The position numbers and the translations under genes are program-made. Below the pieces are notes generated by a model. That model saw nothing but the letters and a program-made list of their open reading frames with translations, was not told the DNA's origin and made no database searches. A stretch of DNA of 64,000 nt from Lachnospiraceae bacterium (GTDB taxonomy: Bacteria > Bacillota > Clostridia > Lachnospirales > Lachnospiraceae): assembly GCA_024690205.1 (NCBI GenBank), contig JAILCX010000004.1:1-64000 (forward strand), in the 5' to 3' direction. This document shows, piece after piece, positions 46,994 through 56,318 of this stretch. Positions within the stretch are counted from its first letter, which is position 1; each line of letters starts with the position of its first letter.

Positions 46994-48478
46994 TTGGAAC
47001 GGACTTACATCGCAATAGATCTTAAAAGTTTTTACGCTTCAGTTGAATGCGTGGAAAGAAAACTTGATCCGCTTGATACCAATCTGGTAGTGGCGGATTC
47101 TTCGCGTACCGAAAAAACGATCTGCCTTGCCGTATCGCCCGGCTTAAAGGCATACGGAATTCCGGGAAGATGCCGTCTTTTTGAAGTTGTTCAAAGTGTC
47201 CGCGAGCAAAATATCAAACGTAAGAATTCGCTGTCGAACCGTAGGCTTTTTGGAAAGTCCTATATCCCCTCCGAACTTTCAAATGATCCTTCCCTCGAGA
47301 TCGACTATATAGTTGCACGTCCGCGCATGTCCCTTTACATGAAATACAGCACGGACATTTACCGCATCTATCTTAAATACATATCTCCCGATGACATCCA
47401 CGTATATTCGTGTGATGAGGTTTTCATGGATGTTACCGAATATCTCAATATCTACGGTATGAGCGCTCACGAACTTGCCATGACGATGATACGCGACGTT
47501 CTTAAAAACACCGGGATAACCGCAACGGCAGGTATCGGCACCAACCTTTTCCTTTGCAAGGTCGCAATGGATATCGTGGCCAAGCATATGAAGCCGGATG
47601 CTGACGGAGTAAGGATCGCAGAGCTTGATGAGATGAAATTTCGAAAGACATTATGGAATTACACTCCCATTACGGACTTTTGGCGTATAGGACCGGGTAC
47701 CGCCAAAAAGCTCTATCAGAACGGTCTTTTCACAATGGGTGATGTTGCCGCCTACTCCGAAGACTATGAAGAAAACCTGTATAAACTCTTTGGTGTTAAT
47801 GCCGAACTCATCATAGACCATGCATGGGGCTGGGAGCCCTGCACCATAAAGGATATCAAGGAATACCGTCCGGATAATAACAGTCTAAGCTCCGGCCAGG
47901 TACTTTCAAGGCCGTACTCATATAAAGAGACCAAACTGATACTGCGTGAAATGGCTGACGGTCTGTCATATGATCTTTTAAGAAAGGGACTTGTGACCGA
48001 TCAGATAGTCCTTAATATAGGATACGAAGCAATAAAGGATTTTTCCGCCTTTGAAGGCGAGATCGGTCTTGACCGGTACGGGCGCGCCGTTCCAAAGCAT
48101 GCACACGGAAGCTGTAACCTCGATGAACCTACCGCTTCTTCAGAGGTTATAACCGATGCCGTATTTAAGATATATGAGCGCGTGATAAATCCCGATCTTC
48201 AATCCCGCAGGATAGTCATCGCAGCAGGACGTGTGGTTGGCGAATGTACCGTACAACGTGAGGAAACCTATGAGCAGCTCAGCTTATTTGATGATTCCGA
48301 AGAAGAAAAAATAAAAAAAGCAAAGCAGTTAAAGATGAAAAAAGAAAAGAACCTTCAGCTTGCCGCTTTGGATATACGTGAAAAGTACGGCAAGAACGCC
48401 ATCTTAAAGGGCACAAGTCTCTTTGAGGGTGCAACAGCTATGGACAGGAACGCGCAGATAGGAGGACACAGGGCATGA
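46994..48478 (+). CDS. Y-family DNA polymerase (UmuC/UvrX-like)
   Basis: A translesion polymerase, 494 residues, longer than DinB and close to the Gram-positive UvrX/UmuC group. AIDLKSFYASVEC holds the first catalytic Asp, VYSCDEVFMDVT the Asp-Glu pair, and TATAGIGTNLFLCKVA the fingers/palm motif. The helix-hairpin-helix region (WRIGPGTAKKLYQNG) and a little-finger domain follow. The C-terminus has a beta-clamp-like QLSLF motif. TTG start with AAGGAGAG at good spacing, under a LexA-controlled promoter. Its end overlaps the next gene. Confidence 0.93.
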   Translation: MERTYIAIDLKSFYASVECVERKLDPLDTNLVVADSSRTEKTICLAVSPGLKAYGIPGRCRLFEVVQSVREQNIKRKNSLSNRRLFGKSYIPSELSNDPSLEIDYIVARPRMSLYMKYSTDIYRIYLKYISPDDIHVYSCDEVFMDVTEYLNIYGMSAHELAMTMIRDVLKNTGITATAGIGTNLFLCKVAMDIVAKHMKPDADGVRIAELDEMKFRKTLWNYTPITDFWRIGPGTAKKLYQNGLFTMGDVAAYSEDYEENLYKLFGVNAELIIDHAWGWEPCTIKDIKEYRPDNNSLSSGQVLSRPYSYKETKLILREMADGLSYDLLRKGLVTDQIVLNIGYEAIKDFSAFEGEIGLDRYGRAVPKHAHGSCNLDEPTASSEVITDAVFKIYERVINPDLQSRRIVIAAGRVVGECTVQREETYEQLSLFDDSEEEKIKKAKQLKMKKEKNLQLAALDIREKYGKNAILKGTSLFEGATAMDRNAQIGGHRA

Positions 48479-48669
48479 GCGATTATTCAAAGATCATGGA
48501 TCATCCGCATCACCGTTCGGATAAACACCCTCATATGTCAATGAGGGAACGTGCCGCACAGTTTTCTTCTTTTGCCGCCCTTTCCGGTTATGATGAGGCA
48601 GTAAAGGATACCGCAAACGATGTCCTTAGCACACCGGAGATTGAAAAGATCTTTATCGAAGATTGCTGA
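48475..48669 (+). CDS. Small YolD-like protein downstream of the polymerase
   Basis: 64 residues, start overlapping the polymerase stop (ATGA). The core MRERAAQFSSFAALSGYDEAV resembles the short conserved block of YolD-family proteins, which are commonly encoded next to Firmicutes UmuC-type polymerases and may act as accessory subunits. The N-terminus is His-rich. Coupled translation with the polymerase is likely. Confidence 0.75.
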   Translation: MSDYSKIMDHPHHRSDKHPHMSMRERAAQFSSFAALSGYDEAVKDTANDVLSTPEIEKIFIEDC

Positions 48670-48701
48670 TAATATCCCTTTCTTGTGATAAAATTCCAAG
48701 T

Positions 48702-50192
48702 ATGGAAAAAAACGGAAATAAAAAGGTCTTATATCCTATAAGATACAAGCTGCTGACTTTGATCCTCGTGGCTTTATTGCCGTTACTCATCATAACTGTC
48801 TATCTGATCTATTCCCTATTAAATTACAGCCGGGCTTACGAAGGCATCGTAGGCAACATGACGATAGCAAACAACTACAATATCTTCTTTAAGGAGGATA
48901 TGGACGAAAGCCTTTATAAGCTCGTTGTCGGATATGTTTCCTTTGATAATATCGATATGGACGACTCACTTAAGGATCCTTACGTGATGATCAACGAAGC
49001 AAGGCGTGATCTTGGAGCGCTGATGAACGAAACGGACTCGGAGAGCCGTTCATGGCTTCGAAGTCTCCTTCGAAACCTTGATTCCCTTGAGGGAAAAGTC
49101 AATGAGATAAAGGAAAATCTCCAGGGTGAAGATAAGTACGGTGAGAACATGACCATGCTCGATGAGGATATATACATTCTTACCGACCTTATACAGGAAG
49201 ACCTTCAGTATTTTATCTACTACCAGACAAGGAGCATCGAAAGGATACAGGAAAACCTGAAGCTGCGTCTTTTAAGGTTCATTATCTTCTGGGCCGTCTT
49301 AAGCTCACTTATCGTTATCTTCGTTGTCCTTACCGCTGTTTCGATAGTCAAAGGTATAACCAAGCCGATCAAGGAGCTTTGTGAAGTTACCGAAAAGATA
49401 GCCGGAGGCGATTTTGCCTCTAAGGCGAACATCGATACGGATGATGAGCTCATGACTTTGTCGGAATCCGTTAACGACATGTCGGAGCACCTTGAGATCA
49501 TGGTCGATACCATAAAAAAAGATGAGGCAAAGATGCATCATGCCGAGCTTCGTCTCCTGCAGGAACAGATCAATCCGCATTTCCTTTATAACACTCTTGA
49601 TACTATCATCTGGCTTATCGAAAGTAACAAGCCGGATGCCGCGATAAATGTCGTTGTTTCCCTTTCAACATTCTTTCGCCAGGTATTGAGTCAGGGCCGT
49701 GAGATAATAACGGTACGTGAAGAGGAACAGCACATACGAAGCTACCTTGACATCCAGCAGGTAAGGTATGCGGATATCCTCGACTACGAGATCGATATCG
49801 ATAATTCTATCTATGATTACGCGATCCTTAAAATGACGCTTCAGCCCCTGGTTGAAAACTCTCTTTATCACGGGATCAAATATAAAAGAGCCAAAGGAAC
49901 GATCCGCGTGACCGGTCAGAAGGAAAATGGCAACATCGTATTCCACATAAGTGATGATGGTGTAGGAATGGATCCCGAGACCCTTAATAAACTCCGCGTT
50001 GAAATAACAAGAAGGTGCAAGGATACCGCTACGGGATTCGGGCTTGCAAACGTAAGTGAACGAATACGGATGCACTTTGGAAATGAGTACGGAATGCAGA
50101 TAGACTCAACAAAGGATGTCGGTACCGACATAAAGATCACGATACCCGCAATGAGTATCACGGATGCTTTGGAGGATAAGGATGAAACGTAA
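48702..50192 (+). CDS. LytS/YesM-type sensor histidine kinase
   Basis: About 496 residues: transmembrane helix (about 13-35), extracytoplasmic region (to about 185), second helix, HAMP domain (GITKPIKELCEVTEKI), then His_kinase domain with EQINPHFLYNTL (phospho-His) and an HATPase with DDGVGM and GFGLANV. Neither candidate start (ATG 48702, or TTG 48663 inside the preceding gene) has a ribosome binding site. A TGATAAAAT at 48686-48694 puts transcription start at or next to the ATG. It forms a three-component sensor with the next two genes. Confidence 0.9.
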   Translation: MEKNGNKKVLYPIRYKLLTLILVALLPLLIITVYLIYSLLNYSRAYEGIVGNMTIANNYNIFFKEDMDESLYKLVVGYVSFDNIDMDDSLKDPYVMINEARRDLGALMNETDSESRSWLRSLLRNLDSLEGKVNEIKENLQGEDKYGENMTMLDEDIYILTDLIQEDLQYFIYYQTRSIERIQENLKLRLLRFIIFWAVLSSLIVIFVVLTAVSIVKGITKPIKELCEVTEKIAGGDFASKANIDTDDELMTLSESVNDMSEHLEIMVDTIKKDEAKMHHAELRLLQEQINPHFLYNTLDTIIWLIESNKPDAAINVVVSLSTFFRQVLSQGREIITVREEEQHIRSYLDIQQVRYADILDYEIDIDNSIYDYAILKMTLQPLVENSLYHGIKYKRAKGTIRVTGQKENGNIVFHISDDGVGMDPETLNKLRVEITRRCKDTATGFGLANVSERIRMHFGNEYGMQIDSTKDVGTDIKITIPAMSITDALEDKDET

Positions 50193-51213
50193 CAGTTACT
50201 ATTCACTTATTTCAATCCTCATAATAGTCATCCTTCTGGTTTTCATTTTTGCCGGTGAAACACTGGGCTTATTCCTTACACCGACTATAGACAATGAAAG
50301 CGTCTCAGCTGATGAAAACCTTATTACCGTCGGCATATCCCAGCTTGGAAGCGAATCCGTTTGGCGAAGTGCAAACACCGAATCGATACAGAAATCTCTT
50401 TCAAGGGAAAACGGATATTTCGCGATCTTTTCCAATGCGCGCCAAAAACAGGATAACCAGATAAAGGCTATCCGAAACTATATATCCCAGGGTGTTGATT
50501 ACATCGTTTTTTCACCCGTTATGGAAGACGGTTGGGAATCTGTTTTAACGGAAGCAAAGGAAGCAAAGATACCCGTCATTTTGATGGACCGTACCGTTAA
50601 CGTATCCGATGATACACTGTACGTTACGCATGTAGGTTCCGATATGAAAGAAGAAGGAATAAAGGCCGGTAAATGGCTTGAATCCTACCTTAAAAACCGT
50701 ACCTTTGAAGATGATACGGTAAATATCGTTATACTTAAAGGAACACGAGGCTCTACCGCCGAGATCGGCAGAAGTAACGGGTTCCATGAGATATCAAGGA
50801 ACCATCCCGAGTGGAAGATCCTTGAAGAAGTTGATGCCGACTTTACGACCGCAAAGGCCCGTGAGGAAATGACAAGGATGCTGCGTAAATATCCCCGCAT
50901 AGACGTTCTTATCTCACAAAATGATGACATGACCTTCGGTGCGATTGATTCTTTCCGGCAGGCCGGTATAACGACGGGCATAAACGGTGATGTGACCATC
51001 GTCTCATTTGACGCCTGTCACGAGGCTCTTACCATGGTGTATAATGGTGTCATTAACGTCGACATAGAATGTAATCCCATTCAGGGTGAATATGTTTCCG
51101 AGGTTATAAAGAAGCTTGAAAACGGTGAGACCGTCGACAAAGAATACTTTGTTGAGGAACAGGTCTTTACCAAGGAAAATGTCAAGGAAGCACTTGAAAA
51201 AAGACAGTATTAA
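50182..51213 (+). CDS. Membrane-anchored sugar-binding protein, sensor subunit
   Basis: About 343 residues from MKRNSYY (GGAGGATAAGG upstream; overlaps the kinase stop). One N-terminal helix (about 5-27) without lipobox, then a periplasmic-binding-protein type 1 domain. It is clearly paralogous to the transporter's binding protein at 56319-57395: both keep W/YRxAN, GVDY, DRT, SDMxxEG and CNPxQ. Such a gene between LytS and YesN homologues matches known three-component sugar sensors (XylFII-LytS-YesN). It would present bound sugar to the kinase at the membrane face. Confidence 0.88.
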   Translation: MKRNSYYSLISILIIVILLVFIFAGETLGLFLTPTIDNESVSADENLITVGISQLGSESVWRSANTESIQKSLSRENGYFAIFSNARQKQDNQIKAIRNYISQGVDYIVFSPVMEDGWESVLTEAKEAKIPVILMDRTVNVSDDTLYVTHVGSDMKEEGIKAGKWLESYLKNRTFEDDTVNIVILKGTRGSTAEIGRSNGFHEISRNHPEWKILEEVDADFTTAKAREEMTRMLRKYPRIDVLISQNDDMTFGAIDSFRQAGITTGINGDVTIVSFDACHEALTMVYNGVINVDIECNPIQGEYVSEVIKKLENGETVDKEYFVEEQVFTKENVKEALEKRQY

Positions 51214-51224
51214 GAGGCATACAG

Positions 51225-52496
51225 ATGTTAAAGGTATTTCTGGTTGAAGATGAAAGCATAATGCGTGAAGGACTGCGCGACGGTATTCCGTGGGAGCAGT
51301 ATGGCTATACGTTCGTCGGTGAAGCATCCGACGGCGAGATGGCTCTTCCTCTCATTAGAAAGACAAGGCCCGATGTCCTTATAACAGATATAAAGATGCC
51401 CTTTATGGACGGGCTTCAGTTAAGCCAGATCGTATCAAGCGAACTTCCGAATACCAAGATAATAATCATCAGCGGATACGACGACTTTGAGTATGCAAGA
51501 TCAGCCATAGAAGTCGGAGCAATGCAGTATCTTTTAAAGCCCGTCACCAGATCGGCAATGCAAAAGATACTGATGCAGATCTCCGAAAAGATCGAAAGCG
51601 AACGCGAGCAGAGCGAATATCTTGATAAGTTCCGCGAGGAATACCACGAATATGAACAACTTGCGATAAGACACTTCTTTGAAAAGGCCTTCGACGGCAC
51701 GCTTTCCGTAAAAGAGATGTATGATGAAGCAGCAAAGCTTTCAATAGATCTTAATTATCCGCGCTTTAACATAGTGCTTGTTTATATCGATGAGAATCCC
51801 GATGAACTGCTTCGCTATTTTATGCGTTTTAAGGAGTATCTCGTCTTTCGATGGAATATAAGAACTTATTGCATAATGATCTTTTGCGATGAGAATAACT
51901 CTTCCATCCTGACAGACCGCTGCATCCAGAATATCGTAAGGATATGTGAATCATACGGCGAAGAATTTTCATGGTATGTAACATCGGGTGAACCCGTTGA
52001 CAGATTAAGTCTTTTATCCGAGTGTTACACCAATGTTAACAAGAAATTCTCCTACCGTTTCCTTCTTCCCAAAGGACATGTCCTTACCGACGAGGTAATA
52101 GAAAAAGCAGGAAACATTCTTCCCAAAGACGGTGACGAAAACGACAGGGAAAGTGATCTCTCAGGTGATACAGGCCGTTACAGCGAGACCATAAAAAGAG
52201 CGATCTCATATATCGACAATCACTTTAAGAATGAGAATCTTTCGCTTAATGAGGTTGCCGAATTCAGTGAAGTATCTCCCAACTATTTCAGCGGTATCTT
52301 TTCAAACGAGACCGACATGACATTTACGGAGTATGTTACAAAGAAGCGTATGGACCTTGCCAAAGATCTGCTCCGTAATACGAACAGACACACTGGCGAC
52401 ATAGCAGCCGAAGTCGGATATAAGGACCAGCACTATTTCAGCGTCGTATTCAAAAAGACACAGGGCATGACCCCGAGAGATTACAGAAACCGATAA
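51225..52496 (+). CDS. YesN/AraC-type response regulator
   Basis: 423 residues. REC domain at 1-120 with VEDESIMREGL, phospho-Asp in LITDIKMPFMDG and the KP pair in LLKPVTR; a middle region of about 190 residues; a C-terminal AraC double helix-turn-helix (about 320-423: NLSLNEVAEFSEVSPNYFSG and TGDIAAEVGYKDQHYFSVVF). Partner of the kinase and binding protein upstream. It most probably activates the facing ABC operon through the repeats at 57514-57563. A strong terminator follows. Confidence 0.93.
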   Translation: MLKVFLVEDESIMREGLRDGIPWEQYGYTFVGEASDGEMALPLIRKTRPDVLITDIKMPFMDGLQLSQIVSSELPNTKIIIISGYDDFEYARSAIEVGAMQYLLKPVTRSAMQKILMQISEKIESEREQSEYLDKFREEYHEYEQLAIRHFFEKAFDGTLSVKEMYDEAAKLSIDLNYPRFNIVLVYIDENPDELLRYFMRFKEYLVFRWNIRTYCIMIFCDENNSSILTDRCIQNIVRICESYGEEFSWYVTSGEPVDRLSLLSECYTNVNKKFSYRFLLPKGHVLTDEVIEKAGNILPKDGDENDRESDLSGDTGRYSETIKRAISYIDNHFKNENLSLNEVAEFSEVSPNYFSGIFSNETDMTFTEYVTKKRMDLAKDLLRNTNRHTGDIAAEVGYKDQHYFSVVFKKTQGMTPRDYRNR

Positions 52497-52522
52497 ATTA
52501 TTATTCCCAATAAACGCGGACA

Positions 52523-52557
52523 GCCCCCGGATCATTTAATGAGCCGGGGGCCTTTTT
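52523..52557 (+). terminator. Terminator behind the yesN-type gene
   Basis: GCCCCCGG and TCAT pair with ATGA and CCGGGGGC around a 3-nt loop, followed by TTTTT. Long, GC-rich, strong. Confidence 0.88.
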
Positions 52558-52600
52558 CGTCCTTATGTGTTTATGTGTTTTTCCGAAAATATCTAAATTA

Positions 52601-53638
52601 TTACTTCTTACGTGCTACGACTATACTCTGTACCACAAGGAAGATGCAGAGCATTGCAGCAACGGTGATACCTGTCCACCATGCCTTATCAAGTCCGGCT
52701 GATGCAACGATGTTCTTGATCGTACTTAATGAAAGAACACCGAACAATGTACCTATGATGTTACCTACACCACCCGTAAGCATCGTGCCACCGATGATGG
52801 ATGAAGCGATCGCGTTCATCTCCGCTCCTGCTCCGTTTGTTGCAGCTCCGGATCCTACATGAAGGAAATATACGAAGCCGCCGATACCTGCGAGGATTCC
52901 GCAGATGAGCTGCGAAAGGAACCTTGTCCTTTTAACGTTTATTCCGAGCATCAGTGCAGACTGTCTGTTTCCGCCGACTGCGTAGAACGAACGTCCAAGC
53001 TTGGTCCATCTTAACATGAAGAACATCAAAATAACGACCAGAAGAGCGATTATGACACCGATCTCAACATAAGCAGGAACATAGTTTCCAAGCTTATTTA
53101 CACTTCCCATTCCGGGAACCGTTACTCTCGTCTCCTTTAACTTAACGAAATGTTCGTTGGCAACGTTGAAAGGATTTGAGTTTATTATGGTCGTAAGTCC
53201 CTTTGCAAAGAACATACCTGCTAACGTTACTATGAACGGCTGTATATCAAGATATGCTACAAGGTATCCCTGTACAAGTCCGAATCCGAGTCCGATACCG
53301 AGTGCAAGAAGCATCGCACCTGCAACGGATCCGTTATGGAAATCAAGATATACCGCGCAGCTCATTGTAACAAGAGCCGTAACTCCTCCGACAGAGATAT
53401 CTATCCCGCCGGTTATCATTACTATCGAAAGTCCGCAGGAAAGGATTATGAGTGCGGCATTTTCATTAAGTATGTTAAAGAATGCCTGCGGCTTCAAAAA
53501 TCCCTTTCCGAGGAAGATCATGGCAGATGCATACATGAGAATGAAAACAACTACCGTGATAAGCAGCAACAGATTTGAATCCGTCATTTGGCCTATCTTC
53601 TTAAAGACGTTTCCGGAGGTCTTAGCCTGTTTGTTCAT
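52601..53638 (-). CDS. Sugar ABC transporter permease, YjfF-like
   Basis: About 345 residues, eight to ten helices, of the BPD_transp_2 (ribose-type) family. Start MNKQAKTSG chosen because AAGGAGGTGGC precedes it; an upstream in-frame ATG lacks one. The block SGGAEMNAIASSIIGGTML has the EAA-like signature GAEMNAIA-I-GG. Second permease of the importer, its start overlapping the end of the first. Confidence 0.9.
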   Translation of the reverse strand: MNKQAKTSGNVFKKIGQMTDSNLLLLITVVVFILMYASAMIFLGKGFLKPQAFFNILNENAALIILSCGLSIVMITGGIDISVGGVTALVTMSCAVYLDFHNGSVAGAMLLALGIGLGFGLVQGYLVAYLDIQPFIVTLAGMFFAKGLTTIINSNPFNVANEHFVKLKETRVTVPGMGSVNKLGNYVPAYVEIGVIIALLVVILMFFMLRWTKLGRSFYAVGGNRQSALMLGINVKRTRFLSQLICGILAGIGGFVYFLHVGSGAATNGAGAEMNAIASSIIGGTMLTGGVGNIIGTLFGVLSLSTIKNIVASAGLDKAWWTGITVAAMLCIFLVVQSIVVARKK

Positions 53639-53639
53639 G

Positions 53640-54716
53640 CTATGCCACCTCCTTTTCATTCTTCGATGTGAGAAGCTTATATTTTGCGCTTATGAACTCT
53701 CTGACAGTAGGTGCGGAGAATACAACGAGCAATATTACCACAACAGCCTTGTATGCGGGCAATGCCGAAGAATCGACCTTGAACTTGTAAAGCGTTGTTG
53801 TAAGGAACTGGATAACGTATGCGCCTATTATGGATGCCCACATGTTAAACTTTCCTCCGCCAAGTGAGTTGCCACCTAACGCAACTGCTAGGATCGCATC
53901 CATTTCTATATCTTTTGCGACAACCGAATAGTTGATCGTTGAAAGACGGCTTACCTTTATAAGTCCTGCAACCGCAACACAGATACCAAGCAATACGAAT
54001 GTAAGGAACTTGATAAATGTGGGATTAAGTCCGTTAAGTCTTGATGACTGGGCATTAATTCCGACTGCCTGTACATAAAGACCGAGGTTTGTGAATTTAA
54101 GGAGCAGAGCCGTAACTATCATGACCGCCACAGCGATAAAGAACGGTGTGGGTATCGGGATACCGGGAATGAAGTTTCCGAAGTATCCGAATGAAGGCTC
54201 GCTAATGATGGGAAGCTCATTATTGTTGATCCATGCGGCGATCGAACGTCCTGCCGTAAAGAGGATGAGCGTTGCTACCATCGGCTGTATCTTAAACCAC
54301 GAAACCAATACTCCGTTAAATGCACCTGCGAGCATTCCGGCAACAACTGCTATAAGGAACGCACAGATTATGGGCATCTGTAATGTTTCAGGTCTTGAAT
54401 TTGATCCACAGAGCATTCTTAAGATAACGCTTCCCGTTATCGCTATGCCTGCTCCGACCGAGATGTCCTGTCCGCCTGAAGCTGCGGTTACAAGCGTCAT
54501 TCCCACAGCGAGGATAGCAAGCTCTGAGCCGTAGTCAAGGATCGTAATAAGGTATCCCGAAAGGACCGGATCTCCTGCCGCATTCTGACCCAGGGTTATC
54601 TTAAAGAACGAAGGATCAGCGATCAGGTTAAAAAGGGCAAGCAGCAAAAGTGCTGCAAGGGGAATGAATATCTGTTTCCGGAACAGTGTGCTCAACTGTA
54701 ATTTACTTTTCTGCAT
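53640..54716 (-). CDS. Sugar ABC transporter permease, YtfT-like
   Basis: About 358 residues of the same permease family; DIEMDAILAVALGGNSLGGG carries the coupling-helix signature. GGAGGTG lies 7 nt before the ATG at 54716, which overlaps the ATPase stop; an earlier GTG would coincide with the Shine-Dalgarno itself. With YjfF-like protein it forms a heterodimeric channel, as in galactofuranose importers. Confidence 0.9.
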   Translation of the reverse strand: MQKSKLQLSTLFRKQIFIPLAALLLLALFNLIADPSFFKITLGQNAAGDPVLSGYLITILDYGSELAILAVGMTLVTAASGGQDISVGAGIAITGSVILRMLCGSNSRPETLQMPIICAFLIAVVAGMLAGAFNGVLVSWFKIQPMVATLILFTAGRSIAAWINNNELPIISEPSFGYFGNFIPGIPIPTPFFIAVAVMIVTALLLKFTNLGLYVQAVGINAQSSRLNGLNPTFIKFLTFVLLGICVAVAGLIKVSRLSTINYSVVAKDIEMDAILAVALGGNSLGGGKFNMWASIIGAYVIQFLTTTLYKFKVDSSALPAYKAVVVILLVVFSAPTVREFISAKYKLLTSKNEKEVA

Positions 54717-56217
54717 TTTCTTCACCTCCGGCGATCGTATTCATTATCTGGTTCTGATTGAGTTCATTTCCTGTAAGTTCTCCGACAACCTTGCGGTCAC
54801 GAAGCACTACAAGTCTTGAACATGTTCTTAACATCTCATCGGTTTCGGAAGAAATGAACGTGATACTCATTCCTTCTGATGCAAGTTTTAATATGAGCTT
54901 CTGGATATCAACCTTGGTTCCGACATCGATACCTCTTGTAGGCTCATCAAGAATAAGATATTCAGGATGTGTAAGAAGCCATCTTGCAATGATACATTTC
55001 TGCTGGTTTCCGCCCGAAAGAGACTTTATCGGTGTATCTGCGGATGCGGTCTTTATGCTCAAAAGCTTTATGTACTCATCCGCAAACTTATTGGCCTCAG
55101 CCTTTGTGAAAGGCTTAAAGAATCCTTTCATTACCTGAAGCGCAAGTATGATGTTATCCCTTACTGAAAGGTCTCCTATGATTCCATCGATCTTTCTGTC
55201 CTCGGGAAGGTATGCGATACCGTTTTTCATGGCATCAAGCGGCTTGTTTATCCTTATTTCTTTTCCGTTCTTTCTGACGCTTCCGCTTATTACCTTGTCA
55301 GCTCCGAATATCGCCCTTACGCACTCGGAACGACCCGATCCCAAAAGACCGGTAAATCCGTTAACTTCACCCTTTCTGATATAGAAATCAAAGGGCTTTA
55401 TTCCCTGATCGGACGAAAGCTCGTATGTTTCAAACAAAGGCTCATCATCTTTATCGATGTTAGAGCCTTCGGTATCTCCCTTGATGTCCGAAAGATCATC
55501 AAGCTCTTTACCGAGCATCTTTGAAACGAGCTGGACTCTCGGAAGATCAGCTATCTCAAATTCACCCACGAGTTTTCCGTCTCTTAAGACAGTTATCTTG
55601 TCGCAGACTTCATAAACCTGGTCAAGGAAGTGTGTAACGAATATGATACCTACTCCTCTTGCTTTAAGTTCTCTCATGAGTTTAAAGAGTTTTTCAACTT
55701 CGAGTTCATCCAATGATGAGGTGGGTTCGTCGAGGATAAGGACTTTACAATCCATGTCCACCGCTCTTGCGATCGCAACCATCTGCTGAACGGCGATCGA
55801 ACAGTTGGCAAGCTGCTGAGTTGCCTTGGCGGGTATATCCAGCGACTTAAGAATTTTATCTGCACCTTCATTCATCTGTTTCCAGTTCTGAAGGATATTT
55901 TCGTTTCTACCAATATACATATTTTCCGCAACGGACAGATTGGGACACAAGGTGATCTCCTGATACACCGTGCTTATTCCGTCTCTTTGCGCATCCTGAG
56001 GTGATTTTATCGATACGCTTTTTCCGTCCAGAATTATCTCTCCCTCATCCTTAGTGTATACTCCGGTAAGGACTTTAATGAGGGTTGATTTTCCGGCACC
56101 ATTCTCCCCCATCAGTGCATGGATTTCTCCTTCATTAAGAGTGAAATCCACACCCTGCAATGCCAGTACTCCGGGAAAGCTCTTATGAATATTCTTAAGC
56201 TCCAGTATCTTTTTCAC
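54703..56217 (-). CDS. Sugar ABC transporter ATP-binding protein, YtfR-like
   Basis: 504 residues with two fused nucleotide-binding domains, as in ribose/galactose importers. Domain 1 has GENGAGKSTLIKV, LILDEPTSSLD; domain 2 has GLLGSGRSECVRA (degenerate Walker A) and SGGNQQKCIIARWL with LILDEPTRGID. GTG start. It is separated from the binding protein gene by a stem-loop and is coupled to the permeases. Confidence 0.94.
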   Translation of the reverse strand: MKKILELKNIHKSFPGVLALQGVDFTLNEGEIHALMGENGAGKSTLIKVLTGVYTKDEGEIILDGKSVSIKSPQDAQRDGISTVYQEITLCPNLSVAENMYIGRNENILQNWKQMNEGADKILKSLDIPAKATQQLANCSIAVQQMVAIARAVDMDCKVLILDEPTSSLDELEVEKLFKLMRELKARGVGIIFVTHFLDQVYEVCDKITVLRDGKLVGEFEIADLPRVQLVSKMLGKELDDLSDIKGDTEGSNIDKDDEPLFETYELSSDQGIKPFDFYIRKGEVNGFTGLLGSGRSECVRAIFGADKVISGSVRKNGKEIRINKPLDAMKNGIAYLPEDRKIDGIIGDLSVRDNIILALQVMKGFFKPFTKAEANKFADEYIKLLSIKTASADTPIKSLSGGNQQKCIIARWLLTHPEYLILDEPTRGIDVGTKVDIQKLILKLASEGMSITFISSETDEMLRTCSRLVVLRDRKVVGELTGNELNQNQIMNTIAGGEENAEK

Positions 56218-56257
56218 TTTTTCTGCTCACCCTTTCTTTGCCTTATCATTCAATAAT

Positions 56258-56285
56258 GCGGCGCAACGTATCTGCGCTGCGCCGC
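56258..56285 (-). terminator. Intercistronic stem-loop between binding protein and ATPase genes
   Basis: GCGGCGCA pairs with TGCGCCGC (8 bp, inner GCG/CGC possible), with no T-run behind it on the minus strand. It probably protects the 3' end of the binding-protein mRNA or causes partial termination, giving excess binding protein over membrane subunits. Confidence 0.6.
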
Positions 56286-56318
56286 TTATTTGTTTTACCG
56301 AATGATCTTCGTCCGGTA

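Noticed and set aside
46857-47015. 53-residue N-terminal extension of the short-chain dehydrogenase
   Set aside because: It would run through the SOS promoter, has no ribosome binding site, and lacks family similarity; the internal ATG at 46856 has a good one.
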